From Flammula alnicola (Eukaryota; Basidiomycota; Agaricomycetes; Agaricales; Strophariaceae): a stretch of 64,000 nucleotides of DNA. Below are positions 46,554 through 58,821 of this stretch, one piece after another. The DNA lies in contig JADNRV010000008.1 of the NCBI GenBank assembly GCA_015499995.1, forward strand, positions 434,001 through 498,000, in the 5' to 3' direction. The notes under the pieces were generated by a model, which saw only the letters and a program-made list of their open reading frames with translations, made no database searches and had not been told where the DNA came from. Position 1 is the first letter of the stretch. Every line of letters starts with the position of its first letter. A program made the translations under genes and the position numbers.

Positions 46554-48629
46554 CTATGAGGTAGGAGCAGCGGTAGGGCTATTCGATGGGCGACGCTGTG
46601 TCGGCCTCCTCGAAAAAGTAATCGTATCGTAAGCAGGAGGCGGGGCGTCGAATATCGAGCTGCTCGGCAAAGGCGCGGGCGGCAGATCCCGCCCCGGATT
46701 CGTCAACAAGTGCACCCAATTCGTCAGGTCCTCCTGCGACGCCTTTGTAATCGGCGGCTGTCGACTATGTTGCTGTTCCACTTGCAAGTGTGTGTTCGCT
46801 TCGGCTTCCGATGATTGTGTGTTATTATTATTACCAACGACACCGACACCCGGTGTGGGAGGAAGTGACCGCTGTGGCCGTGGTGGTGCAGCTTTCGTCG
46901 GCGGCGATAAGGGGGTATCGCTCCGAAGCTGGCTGGAGCTCTGGACGCGTCGTGCCACTGGAGGGCTTGCACTAATTGGGGGAGCTGCGGTGGTAGAGGT
47001 ACCTGCGGTGGTAGAGGCAACGGCCTCAGTCGCATTGAGGCGCCTGACTGACTGAAATTGGAGGTGTGCGATCGTATACTGCTTGGACGCTCCGCTCGTG
47101 ATTGATGCGAGGAACGTTGCGCAGTCATGTCCAAACTGGGCTGTTCCTCGGGCGGAGATGTCCTGGGTCGCGGTATTGTATCCGCGGGAGGTGTGTGTGG
47201 AAGTTGGCGGAAGTTCCTAAAGCCCGCAGACACTGGGGTAGAAGGCTGAGAACTGAAATTGCGGCCATTGAATGCCGTCGCATATTGAAGAGGTAGAGGT
47301 GGAACAGGAGGTCGGGTCTGCGATCGATAAAATGACGGATCGGCGTAGGTATGAGAAGGAGCTGCAGACGAGAAATAAATGGACTCTGGTAGTGGACTGG
47401 AGGTACGCGTTTCTGGGATTGAAAATGAGTCAAAATTGTCGTCAGAGCCAATTACTGATGCTAGTGTTGATTTTGGAGTGGCAGGACGTGATGAAGAGCT
47501 TTCTGACTCTGGAAATGTGAATATTGGCATTGATGATGTCGGCGTCCGCGGGAGTCCTGGAGTAGTGGGCGGCGTAGAGGAGGACGAATGCTTTGACCTC
47601 GATTCCGTCCCTGACAGTTTAGGATATATCGGTTCGCCATACATTATTTTGCGGAGCTGAGGATCAGACGTTAGAGGGAGGTCGGGTGCGGAGCTAATAC
47701 CCAGTCTGTCTGGGTTTGGGATTGTCAAGCTTTGCCCTTCTTCGAACTCCTGCACAAGCATCCAATCCTGAGGGTCAGTCACCAGGAGCAGACCCGTAAC
47801 CAAAACATAATCCAACAGGAGCAAGGAAACCCCTTGGTATGAGGATAGGGTATTAGGGTCGTACTTGTCGTGAAGCGTCTCATAAATTATCAGCTTAGTT
47901 CGCTCTGAACCCTTGGTCGTGTCTAGTATGGCTACGGGCCCCTTAACAGAGGAAGTTGTGCACTAATACAAAATAAATTAGAGCTGTAACACAAGTGGAA
48001 TGACTGACAGCAACTCACCCAGTATACGCTCCCATATCGCTTCCACTTCAACGATTGTGAGTAATTTGGAATATTGAACTTCCTAGCAGGGCTACGAATT
48101 TAAATGTTAGCTTGGTAAAATGAAGCAAGAAAGTGGCTAATTATACGCACTTCGTAATTGAGCCTGGTTTGAGCAACGTTTCTCCTCCACTCCACCTAGT
48201 ACCTCTCATCTGAATTAAAATGCCGTCGGTTGAGTCTTTGCCTGCCGTTTTCGTAGGAAGGACACGGGGCCACTTGATTAAAGCCGCCTTCACAGATTCG
48301 CGTCGTGGATCAGTCCTCGAAACCGTAGTCGATGTTCCGACTGTTTTAATTTGGTACAGCGGGTCTTGTACAAGGTCATCTTTCAAGGAAGAATCCAGAA
48401 ATGAATGCGACGACAGCTTCAACGTGACCAAAGGTGGTTTCTTGTTCATCGGTGGTTCGTCGCTTTCATGCCAACGTAGAGACGGAAGCCTGACCGACGG
48501 AAGAATCGACATGCGAGGGGTGAAAGGGGAGGAACGGATGGAAAGTGCTGGGTCTACTGGAGGATTTGAGCGACCGACGCGCACGAAATCCTTCATGGTG
48601 GGTATCGGAAAATGGAACGGAGCCCACAA
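46554..48629 (-). CDS. DUF6593-like protein with Ser/Pro-rich C-terminus
   Basis: The N-terminal exon (from 48629, or from MKDF at 48596) ends at 48151. It contains 'VTLKLSSHSFLDSSLKDD' and 'DPLYQIKTVGTSTTVSRTD'. The next exons read 'ARKFNIPNYSQSLKWKRYG' and 'TTSSVKGPVAILDTTKGS', then a hydrophobic stretch 'SLLLLDYVLVTGLLLVTD'. This beta-rich pattern matches DUF6593, a family common in Agaricomycetes with no assigned function. The C-terminal half is disordered and Ser/Pro/Thr-rich, ending with a PPxY motif (PPPAYDTI). The frame changes between about 47080 and 46980 with no clear intron, so the tail is tentative. Confidence 0.6.
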
Positions 48630-49215
48630 ACACTAGAAGGTGGAACTACAGAAGAAGCACTAACATATGAATACCCCCGACCACTAGAAATTGCGTGCTG
48701 AGGTAACGCATCATATCAAAACACCGCAAAGTGATGGGACGGGCCTTATGGGAAGCGAGATCCATACGCAGCACGGCAGCATGGTGCCCATCAAAATCAT
48801 GCAAAAGTACCTGTTCCAGAGATAGCATCTAGACAGATTGCCTCTCATGAAGCTGAAGGATTGCTTCGGTCAAACGACGCATCAGTCCTATCTGGGGAGA
48901 AAATCCATGATACATAGCATGTGGATGAGAAATCAGGAGAAAATGTCTGATAATTTGTGGCATGAGCTCACTCGGCAGGCTTGATGTTACTCTCCGGCAA
49001 ATTCGCAAGATGTTGTATGTAGCAAAATTCATATTTCATTGGCGGTAGGAGCGGGGGTTATCGACCGGTTATCATTTCTAAGGATTCGGAACCTTACAAG
49101 TCTGGCGAAGCATGTCACATGCTGTGCATCCTTGTGACAAGGTAAACAAACCATCGCATACATTCATCTTTCACCTTCACCACCGTCGCGTCGACTCCAC
49201 AACCAAACCACAGCC
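48630..49215. other. Gap with open minus-strand frames of unclear status
   Basis: Two adjacent minus-strand frames (49032-48829 and 48828-48646) have believable composition, for example 'SSLPSELMPQIIRHFLL' and 'LLHDFDGHHAAVLRMDLA'. They could not be joined to the DUF6593-like gene in phase. They may be an unrecognised small gene. The CHZ1 promoter is at the right end. Confidence 0.3.
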
Positions 49216-49748
49216 ATGTCTTCCAGCGCCACAAGTCCCTCCAACAACAAGTAAGCCGACACAACTGGTTTCTATCTGATATGAACCCGTTTTGACGCGT
49301 CGTGATCTTCTCAGAGCCACTGCAACTGGCGGTGAAAACAACAACGCGTCGCCATCAGCAAAGGGAAAATCCAAGGCCGTAGAGCAGAACAAGGAAGAGG
49401 AGGAGGAAGAAGAAGAAGAAGAAGAGGACGAGGACGAAGAAATGGATGAGGAGGAAGAAGAGGTCAGTTACGCGTCGCCTTTCTTTGTCGCGACATCTTG
49501 ACGCGTCTTTTGTGTCGTGTCATGCGTTGACACTCGCATTCTTGATCGCCATCGCTGATCTATGATGTTAACAGGAGGAGGAAGAGGAAGAGGAATTTGA
49601 AGAGATTGACCCCAGCGCGATTATTGGCGGTCGACGCACCCGTGGTGTCAAAGTGGACTACACTTCTAAGGAAGCTCTCGAGAAAGCCGGCCTGCAGGGT
49701 AACGAACACGATGACGAGGAAGACGAGGACGTCGAGATGAAGCACTGA
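49216..49748 (+). CDS. CHZ1: Histone H2A.Z chaperone CHZ1
   Basis: Three exons (49216-49250, 49315-49462, 49575-49748) close for 118 residues. The centre is a long run of Glu/Asp. The CHZ motif follows: 'EEFEEIDPSAIIGGRRTRGV' and 'KVDYTSKEALEKAG', where the ISNII-like and GRRTRG elements contact H2A.Z-H2B. CHZ1 carries H2A.Z-H2B dimers to SWR1 for exchange in nucleosomes. Size and layout match other fungal Chz1 proteins. The Glu run is encoded by alternating GAA/GAG triplets, a slippage-prone tract. Confidence 0.9.
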
Positions 49749-51891
49749 AGGGCAGAGAGAACAGAGGAGATCTGACAATTGCTCCGACCTAAAACTGCTC
49801 TTGTAACTTTGTAAGTTGTTTCTTTCGTCTCAATTTGGGTGTTTTGGTAAATCTTATCTCCTAGTGTCTTTCAGAACCGCTCTGCAGACACATTTGCTTT
49901 GTAACATCATAATTAACCGCTCGTCTGCGACTAAAAGTCATTTATGACCATTGCAAAACAGATAATCGATACGTGGTGAGAAGCGACGTACTCACTGAAG
50001 CATTCAGACCTTGTCCTGGACACACCATGCCTAGTGACTGTCCCACGAGAAGGAGTTCACCTCGTTTCGTCATCTGCATGATTATGTTTCATGAGTCCTC
50101 ACGCTCATGAGCAAGGGGACTATAAGGACCGAGGTGCTCGCGGACTCGAATTTCAGTGAATTGGAAACGAATTCCCCCATTCTGAACATTCCGGGTCTGA
50201 GACGCCGATGCTCACGGCCGCCGAACACGATTCGCGACCTCGCGACCATCACTGTCCGCTTGCCATAACTTACGAGGGCAGACGTCGGCAAGTTTCGACA
50301 TTGAACGTGTGTGAGCTCCGACGCTGTCTCACGAGTTCCGTTGGAAACATCGGGACAGGCTGGCAGCCTTGCCGCTGCGACGTGCGGCATCTGGAAAGAT
50401 GCACAGTGAATTGGTATTATTGTAAATGCCATTCTACCGTAGTCGCTCACTTCGTTCGAGCGAAGCATTTGTCAAGGCTAACCATGTTATGACATTGATT
50501 ATGAAGTTATTCAACCTCATATCCTACCTAACATACAGCGCTTGAATAAAGGTCCACTGGGCAAAAATATAATAAATCAGGTAAAGAACCTTTAGCATGC
50601 CTCGCCCAGCCTTTTATGCAGAATTGTTCTATCAAGAAGGATTCAGATATGATCCTCCTTGAACAAATCTAACTCAAATGCTTGGAGCCTTGAACGCTCC
50701 GTTGCAATGAATCTATAAATAGAACACCAACTTGAAATGGAATACTTGATTATCTCGTCAAGATTGTAAATTTCGCACAAGCATAAGTAAGTTAAACGGT
50801 TGGTCCGCATATGAAATATTCGGTTCCTAGGAGCTTTTGAACCAGATGCTATTTTTGCTCTTATTGTACACGTCAACAATCATATTCAAGGTTACTATGT
50901 CGACGTCTATTCAAGCTCGATAGTCGACTTCGAGGGAATATTGATGATGGGAGGCCGGCTGAGTCCAAGTGTATAGAAATAATCATTTGGGAGCCTGGTG
51001 CCGAACTCTTCTTAGACTATGAATGGCAGAAATCTCTATAATACCGCCAGCGCTAACCTACGAATCCAACTATATGCCCAAGACATCATTAACGCCAGGA
51101 GCTCATCCCGTTCATCTTGCAACATGGTATGGGCCCAGAGCCGTGTAGCCCCTTCTCCTAAGTAAATGCATACATATAGGATAAAGATGGGCTCTTTACC
51201 ATCAAACCTAAGCCTGATGATGATTTCGTACCAGGCGTTAGTTTGGTCAGGCGGATGCGTGCGCCGCATGCCACACTTCGATGTCGACCGGGAACTCTCT
51301 CAGCACATCCGCAAATACACACATCTTCACTCAGCTTGAGAAAACGGCAGGTCATGTGAATAGATAAGTACTATAAATCAGTCGACTTCACAGGAAATAA
51401 AGGCGAACGTTTTATATCATGAACGAATGACGAATGACGAGAGGGTCCTTCCGACTCCTTCGCCATCAAGCATCAATGAAACTGAGCTGACATCTCATTG
51501 ATTCTATTAGTGACCTCACTTTCCATATCATCGGGCTCAAATTGAGGAGGCAAAATATGGTCAGCCTGTGAGTGCGAAGTAGCGAATCTTTTAGAAAATC
51601 TAAGTGCATTTTATTTTGGGCGTGCCCATAAATTGACGCATGCGATGGCGTTCGTGCTACACATGAGCTTTCTCACACACAAAGCAGCCATAAGCTCTCC
51701 CTTAGACAATAATGTTGAGACCGGAGAGCTACCGCACGACGATTGCGTTTGGTACAGTCAAGGAATAATACATATATTGCATTTGACGGTACTTGATAGG
51801 GAATAACCAGAGAGGAACTATTATTAAAACAGATATATGTGTCCATGATATTCAATACTCCCTCTTGAATGAAGACTCCAGGATCTCTGAA
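49749..51891. other. Long intergenic region with no supported gene
   Basis: Part of 50090-50500 reads moderately well on the plus strand ('LADSNFSELETNSPILNIPGL' shortened), reminiscent of an F-box/LRR remnant, but no start, intron set or end can be fixed. From 50500 to 51850 no coding signal was seen. Confidence 0.35.
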
Positions 51892-53590
51892 TTACCCTGG
51901 AAGACGACCATAGTCCTCCTCCTCTTCTATTAAAGATGGAGACTCTCTCGACAACCGGGTATAGGTGTCTCTTTCAGCCGGGAGATACGACGAGGTCACG
52001 GCAAAGTTGCCGCTGGAGGGAAGTGAAGCATTAAGCCTGAGAGGAGAGGTGCGGGTGGCATGGTCCGGAAGCATCCTTGCATCGACTGTTTGCTGGCTAT
52101 TTTGAGGCCATTTTACCTCATCGAGTTGAAGGTCGTTATTGTCGCGTTCAGGGAGATGGCCGAACTTGTGCCCAGAGCGACCAGAGGGTTCTTTTCGGTG
52201 GTGAAAAGAGAGCTCTTCATCTTCGACGATGACAACGCTCGGGCCGACGACCAGTTCCGGTCGAGTAATGAAGAAGAGGATCACGTTGAGCATTCCAGAA
52301 AGTCCATAGAGAGAGTTGGCGAACAGGGTGAATTGATATGGTGTGTTGAAACCTCTGAAAGTCAGCCACCGCGAAAGGCTGTTCGGGAAAACACAGAAGA
52401 TATACAATGCGGGGTAACTAATGAAGCGAAGGAAATCAATCAAAAAGAGTTCATGTTCCACAACTGACAGCGAACTCACAATAGCATCAGAGTAGCAATC
52501 ACCTTTGTCTGTTTCTCTTCATCAGTTTCTATTTCAGCAACACTGGGACAGGAGGGATTGTAATTCTTGTGCCAGTGGACCCCATTGTCGATAACGAACC
52601 ATCCACGCATGACGATAAACATGATGGTATATAAAATCACCATGGAAAAGCCAGCCACCCAAACCCACAGATATTCAGAGACGATCTGCTCTGTTCGAAA
52701 TTCTTCAATTATCCAGCACCCTAAAGAGCATGTGAGGTTGATCGTTAGATGGAGAGGAACGATGACTTACAGTATCCGATTTCGCCGTAATATCTCTGGT
52801 GTCTATGGACAGCATTTGGTATACCAATGACAAGCGCAGCAAACATCCAGACACCAACAATCATGATCCTAGTAGCATGGCGTGGTGCTCTCCATCGCAG
52901 AACCAGAACAGAGAAAGTGTGGAGTGCGATCGCCTATAAGATATGTTAGAGAAGTATTCCGTGGCGTGTTGAAGAAAATAGTACCAGAGAGCTAAATCAA
53001 GGGCGGATCAATTCGCTACTCATTTTGAGAGGAAAGAGTGTTAAAACGCACGTCACCGACACGCCTACGATTCCAACCTGCTTTACAACAGCTTGCGCTG
53101 TGCACAGGTGGCCTTCTGTGATTCCCTGAAGGACTCGTTAACCCGCCATTGCTTCAACGAGCTAGAGTAAGTACGTACCGCTTGCGTCATCCATCTGACA
53201 TTTGGCATAATGCCTGGAGAAGAATCAGATCTTTAAGCAATTGTTGAAAATTTCGAGCGTCATACCGATCGCTTGTATGAGATCTGCAACCATCAAGTTC
53301 AAGAAGAGGCTAGAGTCACTTGCATCTGGACTTCGCAAGCTCGTTTTCCTCCAGATCAACACTGTCCTTCTTAACCACTTGTACTATGGAGAATATGTTA
53401 GAATTAAGGAGATACGGCCTTTGGAAGAATATTACCACAGCGAAACAAAGTATGAATGATACGCATGCTATCGAAAGACTTGGGGACCATCATCAATACG
53501 ATCCGGTATTCGCCAACGACGGACTAGAGAAACATACCATGCAGCTTCAACCGTGAAGAAAATGCCTAGCCGTTCACCAAAGGTGAACAT
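51892..53590 (-). CDS. G-protein-coupled receptor, cAMP-receptor/Git3-like
   Basis: The gene starts at 53590 (MFTFGERLGIFFTVEAA). Early exons join across an intron with acceptor CCCCAAG to give TM1 'LSIACVSFILCFAV', then 'YKWLRRTVLIWRK', then TM2 'LFLNLMVADLIQAIG' and 'IMPNVRWMTQ'. Then come 'GITEGHLCTAQAVVKQVGIV', TM4 'IMIVGVWMFAALVIGIPNAV' and TM5 'FSMVILYTIMFIVMRGWFV'. TM6/7 are 'YPALYIFCVFPNSLSRW' and 'LYGLSGMLNVILFFITRPEL'. The Cys in EGHLCTAQ is the usual disulfide partner. The tail is long, Ser-rich and ends DYGRLPG. This layout matches fungal nutrient/cAMP-type receptors that signal through heterotrimeric G proteins; the ligand is unknown. Confidence 0.88.
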
Positions 53591-53639
53591 AGTGAATCCG
53601 CAAGAGCAGGCGAGGGGAGCCAAGTTGACCTGGTGAGAG

Positions 53640-53647
53640 TTATATAC
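53640..53647 (-). promoter_or_regulatory. TATA box of the GPCR gene
   Basis: GTATATAAC on the minus strand, about 50 bp upstream of the start codon at 53590. It supports that start over a longer open frame that runs through the box. Confidence 0.45.
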
Positions 53648-54287
53648 GTGCTGCTGGCGCCTGGCATGAACCGCTTTGGGAGCGCCTAAGTAAGGCACCC
53701 AATTCACTTTTCAGACAAGGCTCTTGATTTGCATAGCATTTGACCGTTGAGTGCGGCATTCATATCGCATATAAGAGGGCCACTGATCAGCGAATCTGTC
53801 AATTGCCAAGTATCGGACAGCCTCGAGCCTGAGAGGTGCCTTGAATAATGACCATATCCTAGAAAATACTAATGTCCAACTTTTGTCCAACTTGCTTTGA
53901 AGGTTACTGAAGGCACCTACTTCGAGTTGCATGTGAGCAACACGCTTTCAAATTAATTTTTAAGCTGATCATGAGCCTATACGACTCACTTAAAATCTGC
54001 ACGAGGGCCGCATGCTTGCGAAAGGATACAGGGCAGTGGTTGATAGGAACTTTACTGCAATTCCGATGCTGAAAATGGAATGTGACCATGGAAAGTGTCC
54101 AGGTACATACTCGCCGCTACCACTCGGATTCGGAACCTCAGCCGAGGTTCTTGTGGATTATGTAACATTGTAAGATCACACTTGCAACAACCCGCCATCC
54201 AGAAGTTGCCCGGAAAACTATATAATTGTTTCTTCATTTTTCAACTCAAATGGAAGTTTAAACGTTTAAACTCCAGCTCTTCTCGAG
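53648..54287. other. Intergenic region
   Basis: Shared upstream region of the GPCR (minus) and the small gene at 54288 (plus). No coding exon is supported. Confidence 0.4.
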
Positions 54288-54597
54288 ATGTTCGGGCTCG
54301 ATGAGCTGCACAAAACTCCCAGTCGTCAGCAGCTTCCAGATCTATCGATCCCTCAAGAGCTCTTTACCTCTCTCTACACAGGCTCAAAAGTTTACGACGG
54401 AGAATTGAATATTAGAACAGGCGCGAGTCAACTGACCACTGGTCTTGCAAAATTTGGTCCTCTTCTGTTAAGAGTGAGCGCTCAGCCCTTAGAGAATGAT
54501 TGTAACTGATTAATGATTGTGCGCTCGCAATCAAGAGGGTTTCAAGTTTGTCTTGGACTCAGGTTGGAATACATCTGCGTACGCCGTATATCCTTGA
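54288..54597 (+). CDS. Small protein of unknown function
   Basis: Two exons (54288-54473, 54538-54597) join in phase 0 for 81 residues. The first reads MFGLDELHKTPSRQQL, then 'LFTSLYTGSKVYDGELNIRT'. The second reads 'GFKFVLDSGWNTSAYAVYP'. The intron has a GTGAGC donor, a branch site near GTAACTGAT, and an AG acceptor. The protein has no signal peptide or membrane helix. I do not know a family for it. The balanced composition and clean junction are the only evidence that it is real. Confidence 0.45.
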
Positions 54598-54752
54598 ACG
54601 ACGAGTTGCTGATGGCAACAATCGCTGTGAGGCTGTTCCTTCTGGCTCGACTCATAAAACGGCGCTGGCAGTCTCTGTAACCTGTCCTTATTGCGTGCCA
54701 CGGCCCATCCGAACCTTTGCACCACTCGAACTTTAGACTCAAGTACTGGGAT

Positions 54753-56562
54753 ATGGCCTCTACGTTGACACCGCCTCGGACCCCTAGCTCACCTCCCAGT
54801 GGCCTTCTCGCCTTCTCGCCAGAACTGATCCTGGAAATCGCATCCCGCATTGCCCCATGGAACGAGTTACGTTCTACAAACAGGGATCCAGACTCTCTCA
54901 ACCAGACCATGATGAATAGAGTCAGGAACCCCGCATATTCGGATACCGCTGAGGCTCAGCTGAGCCTGGGTAATATGCGCTTAGTTTGTCATTATTTCAG
55001 TCAAGTCCTCGGAAATGTCCTCTTCAAGGCACTCGTCTTCGACTTCCCTCACTTCTCCATCTCTGATGTCGAGTCGCGGCTCTCTTCCTTATCAAACGGG
55101 ACTAGTCCTGCATGTAGGCATGCCATATTCCTTCGCATCAAATGCCTTGATCCTCTCCAAACCGGATACAAACGCGATGGAACTTATTTCTCGAAAGGTT
55201 CCATTCCCAATGACGAGTATGATAAATTGCAAGCAAGAGCTACTCAGGTCACAGACACCCACCTCGAGAAAGCCATTTTATCTCTCCAAAATCTACGATG
55301 TGTTGCGTGAGTAATTCTCTATCACATTGAGGGTGCATCTGAAATAAAGACAGATGGAACGTGGAGGACAACAATGCACCGAATATCCTCATTATGGGAG
55401 CCCTGAGTTCTCTTCCCTCCCTTGAAGATCTCACATTGCGTTTCGACTACCATTGCCATTCACCAAACCGACTTCGCCTGGATAGGTTCTCTGGCCTTCG
55501 CAGTCTGGCGGTTTCTTTTCCGAGCTTTGGCCGCTCCCGTGGTTTCGACGCGAGCATGCACAACGAAGTCGTGAACCAAGTTTCTAAAATCATTCGACAA
55601 AGTCCTCTATTATCTCATCTCAGCATTGTACAATATTCAAAAGCCAACTAACAATTTTTTTTTCACGATCTTACGAAGAAAGTGCCCGCTAAGCATCCCC
55701 TCGTCCATCTCAAGAACCTCCGCTTTGATTTGTCGACCCTCACATTGAATGAAACGACATTTCCTCACTTAAAATTCTCTTCACGTGGAGGGATCCGCCA
55801 ATCAACAACTTCCTGGCACGGATTTCTGGAATGGGATGACTGCGTCGCAACTTAAGTTGCAAGAATTAACCGTAAACCATTTCTCGAAACCACTCCTACA
55901 TTACCTTGCATCTTTCTCTGGCCTGCAGAGACTCGATGTTCGACTCGCCTATTTGCCAGACCCCGATTTTACGAAATGTGACATGCAACCCTTTTTCGAG
56001 GATATCCTTCCTCTTCACGGCCTTTCATTGGCAAGGCCAAATTGTAGCTCACAATCAACTCGTGGCTTGGTATTTGATCTGCATAAAGGAAATACCCTTT
56101 CTATGCCTCTCGAATACTCGACTATTGTTGGTGTCGACGCGGTCCCGGACTGTCTTCAACTTGTGGTAAGGTTTTAGAACCTTTTCAGTACTGGCATGGT
56201 GTGCTAAGTCTTACCTTTCATGACAGTTAGATACTATATTCGCCTCAGGGTTCAAGCGTTTGGACAAACTCGATATATCTTATTCTTCGACCATGCGTGC
56301 CTTTGGATGTGGCACTGGACACCACCGGTACATCGAGAACAAGCGTGCTGCAGGAGCTAAATGGATATCTGGCCTTTCGGTAGCGGACCAGACTCTTTTA
56401 TATCCCATTCAAGTTTGCCTCGCCTCCAAACTCTTTGACCTCAAACCCGGCAAAGCTGCGCAAGGACCGCATGCCTATCGCCTCACCTCACCCAAGGTGA
56501 ATATGAATGCATATCAAAAAGATCCGTTGTTGATCATTGTTATAGCTTTTTCCCCGACATAA
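54753..56562 (+). CDS. F-box/LRR protein, probably disrupted by one frameshift
   Basis: The start MASTLTPPRTPSS leads to a modified F-box ('LLAFSPELILEIASRIAPW') and LRR-like strands such as 'LEKAILSLQNLRCVA', 'SLPSLEDLTLRF' and 'LRFDLSTLTLN'. Introns at about 55308-55352, one beginning GTACAA near 55630 (acceptor near 55677, branch CTAAC), and 56166-56226 are well formed. Near 55770 ('CACTTAAAATTCTC') the frame must shift by one base to continue into 'FWNGMTASQLKLQEL', 'LHYLASFSGLQRLDV' and the end at 56562. No donor lies there, so the gene carries an insertion or the assembly has an extra T. Its substrate is unknown. Confidence 0.6.
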
Positions 56563-57115
56563 ATCAGGAAAGTAACGAGGCGAACATCTGACGAGCTGTT
56601 TTGATAGTATAGTTCTTAGTAAATTATGTGTGTATTCTTTTTGAAATTTATCTTTCCTGACCACTTGTGTACAAGCCTCCTGATCGAAATATTGCGTATA
56701 CGTGAAGGGTTCTATATTTCACTTACTTTCTACCCAAACTTATGTACTTACCCAATACTTATCTATTGCTCTCATTGTCTCAACTCTTTGACGCTCTGTT
56801 GAGAAGGAAATTGTGGATGGTCCGAAACGTCTGGAATAAGATTTAGCGCTGTAAGATAATTCAGTCTGGTTTATTTCTCGCTTCATGTTTCATGGGTCGC
56901 ATATGTCATCCTCTAAGGACGTCTTTGAGCTCGATTGAAGCTTTTTGAAATCTCTAGGTTGTCGGCCAACCCGGGCCGGAGGCTACTTATTAGTCCGCCA
57001 TTTTTTGTGAATGAGTCCATTCAACATTGATTATCGAGATTCCAAGTGAGTTCTACGTTCGTTCCGCGACGAAACCGGCGGTTACATCTCAAACTTCACT
57101 CTTAATATCTCTGTC
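56563..57115. other. Intergenic region
   Basis: 3' UTR of the F-box gene and promoter of the zinc-knuckle gene. No coding signal was seen. Confidence 0.4.
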
Positions 57116-58279
57116 ATGACGCGTGTAACCGATTTTGGGAGAAAACGGACGCATTTGCAAGCAGGTTTTGCTGAGGACGACATTCCGTCAAACGCAGATG
57201 TTGACATTCACCAGCTTTCAAGTACGGTGTTGAAAACCGACCACGCCGACCAGGTCGAGGCCAGTACCTCACAAGAAACTTCAGTTCCTCCTCCGAAAAA
57301 GAAAAGAAAGCGCACGCCAAAGTCGAAGCGAGATGGATACGCTGCCCAAAGAGCTGCAGAGGCTGCCAAACTCAACGGCGAAGCTGCGGAACCACAGGAC
57401 CAAGAGACAGAAGAGAATAAAGCAGAAGGCTCTGCTGGCACGAACACAGAGCCTACTCTCACCCGAATCGAGAAGAAGAAAAAGAGGAATTTGGCCCGGA
57501 GGCTAAAGGGTGAGTTTTATTGTTATTAGGTGCATTGCACGTACGTTATTTAATCCGCGTATTCTAGTCTTGTCTGCCACTGAGGCACGCCGCTTGAAGC
57601 GTATACAACAAAAGAATGCCGATACGACATGCTTTGCATGTCGAGAAAAGGGCCACGCTGCGAGAGACTGCCCGACGAGTCAAAAAGCAGGGGACGCTGA
57701 AGCAACGGCCGTTGTTGGCGTTTGCTACAGGTAAATTGTATTCCTACCAAGAAACGACGTGGTCTCAGATGAATCCTGTTAGGTGCAACTCGAAAAAGCA
57801 CAGTCTTTCCCGATGCAAAAAGCCCGCCAACCCAGCAGACCCTTTCCCTTATGCCTCGTGCTTTGTTTGCAACGGTAAAGGCCATCTGGCATCTGCTTGT
57901 CCACAGAATAAGGCGAAAGGCGTATATCCCAATGGAGGCTCTTGTAAGCTCTGTGGAGACACTTCCCATCTGGCAAAAGATTGCGGCGTCAGGCAAAAAG
58001 GTACATTTATTCCGTCTCATTTTTCATAACGTAGCTTAATCTATTTTTTTTTCTGTAGTGACTGATCCAACCATGGTGCTTGGAACGGGTCGCGAAGCTG
58101 GGCCTGATGAAGATGACTTCCATTTATTCAAACGGAGAACGACCGAGATAGAGCGCGACGAAAAGAAAGAAACCAAGTTGAAGGAAATGCTCGATATCAA
58201 GGCTGGCGCTCTTTCTGGTGCTGTCAAAGCCTATGGAAATGTTCCACCGCCTAAGAAAAAGGTGGTGGTTTTCAAGTGA
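57116..58279 (+). CDS. Zinc-knuckle protein, ZCCHC9-like
   Basis: Four exons (57116-57509, 57568-57730, 57783-58000, 58059-58279) close for 331 residues. The N-terminal third is acidic then very basic ('PPPKKKRKRTPKSKRDG'), a nuclear/nucleolar-type signal. The central part carries CCHC knuckles: 'CFACREKGHAARDC', the knuckle 'CNSKKHSLSRC' (variant), 'CFVCNGKGHLASAC' and 'CKLCGDTSHLAKDC'. The C-terminal part has 'DDFHLFKRRTTEIERD', characteristic of ZCCHC9. Such proteins bind RNA and are linked to ribosome biogenesis or rRNA handling. That role is by homology; the sequence shows only the domains. Confidence 0.85.
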
Positions 58280-58821
58280 TATTTTTTCTTTGACGCCTTT
58301 TCGTCTTGTTCAATTCGGGGAATTACTGGTGCACTCCATTGAACGAGCGTCATATCGAGCAAGCAATTCTACCTAGCCTCTTTTCCCTCAACATTACCCC
58401 ATACCCTCAGTTTTCGGAGTAGTCCTCCCAAATGGACGGGTGTTGACCGAATGAAACTTCGTGCACATTTCGGGATGCGTTGGGGAGATGTTGGCTGCCC
58501 TAGAGACAGAACTCTGAACAACTTGGTGAAAGTAACGGACGCAAAGGTCAATGCACAGTAATACAAGGCTGGTCAAGGCAGGATGGATAATGTACACCTT
58601 GAATACTGATCCCCACGGGAGCACTGTCGAACGCTGTGAACACTCAACACTGAACGAGATTTTCAAGGCAACGTTGTGACCCACGGTCTGAACGGCCCGA
58701 GGCTGACATCGACACAAGCTGATCATGAGCGACTTGCTCTAAACCATCTCGACACACAAGTGCCCTACCAGATAAGCGGCTAGATTCGCTTTCCATAACC
58801 TTCTATATTTAAGAGATACCA
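58280..58821. other. Intergenic region
   Basis: No gene was seen. An AT-rich TATATTTAAG sequence lies 10-20 bp before the reductase start codon, too close to be its TATA box unless an upstream-initiated transcript is used. Confidence 0.35.
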
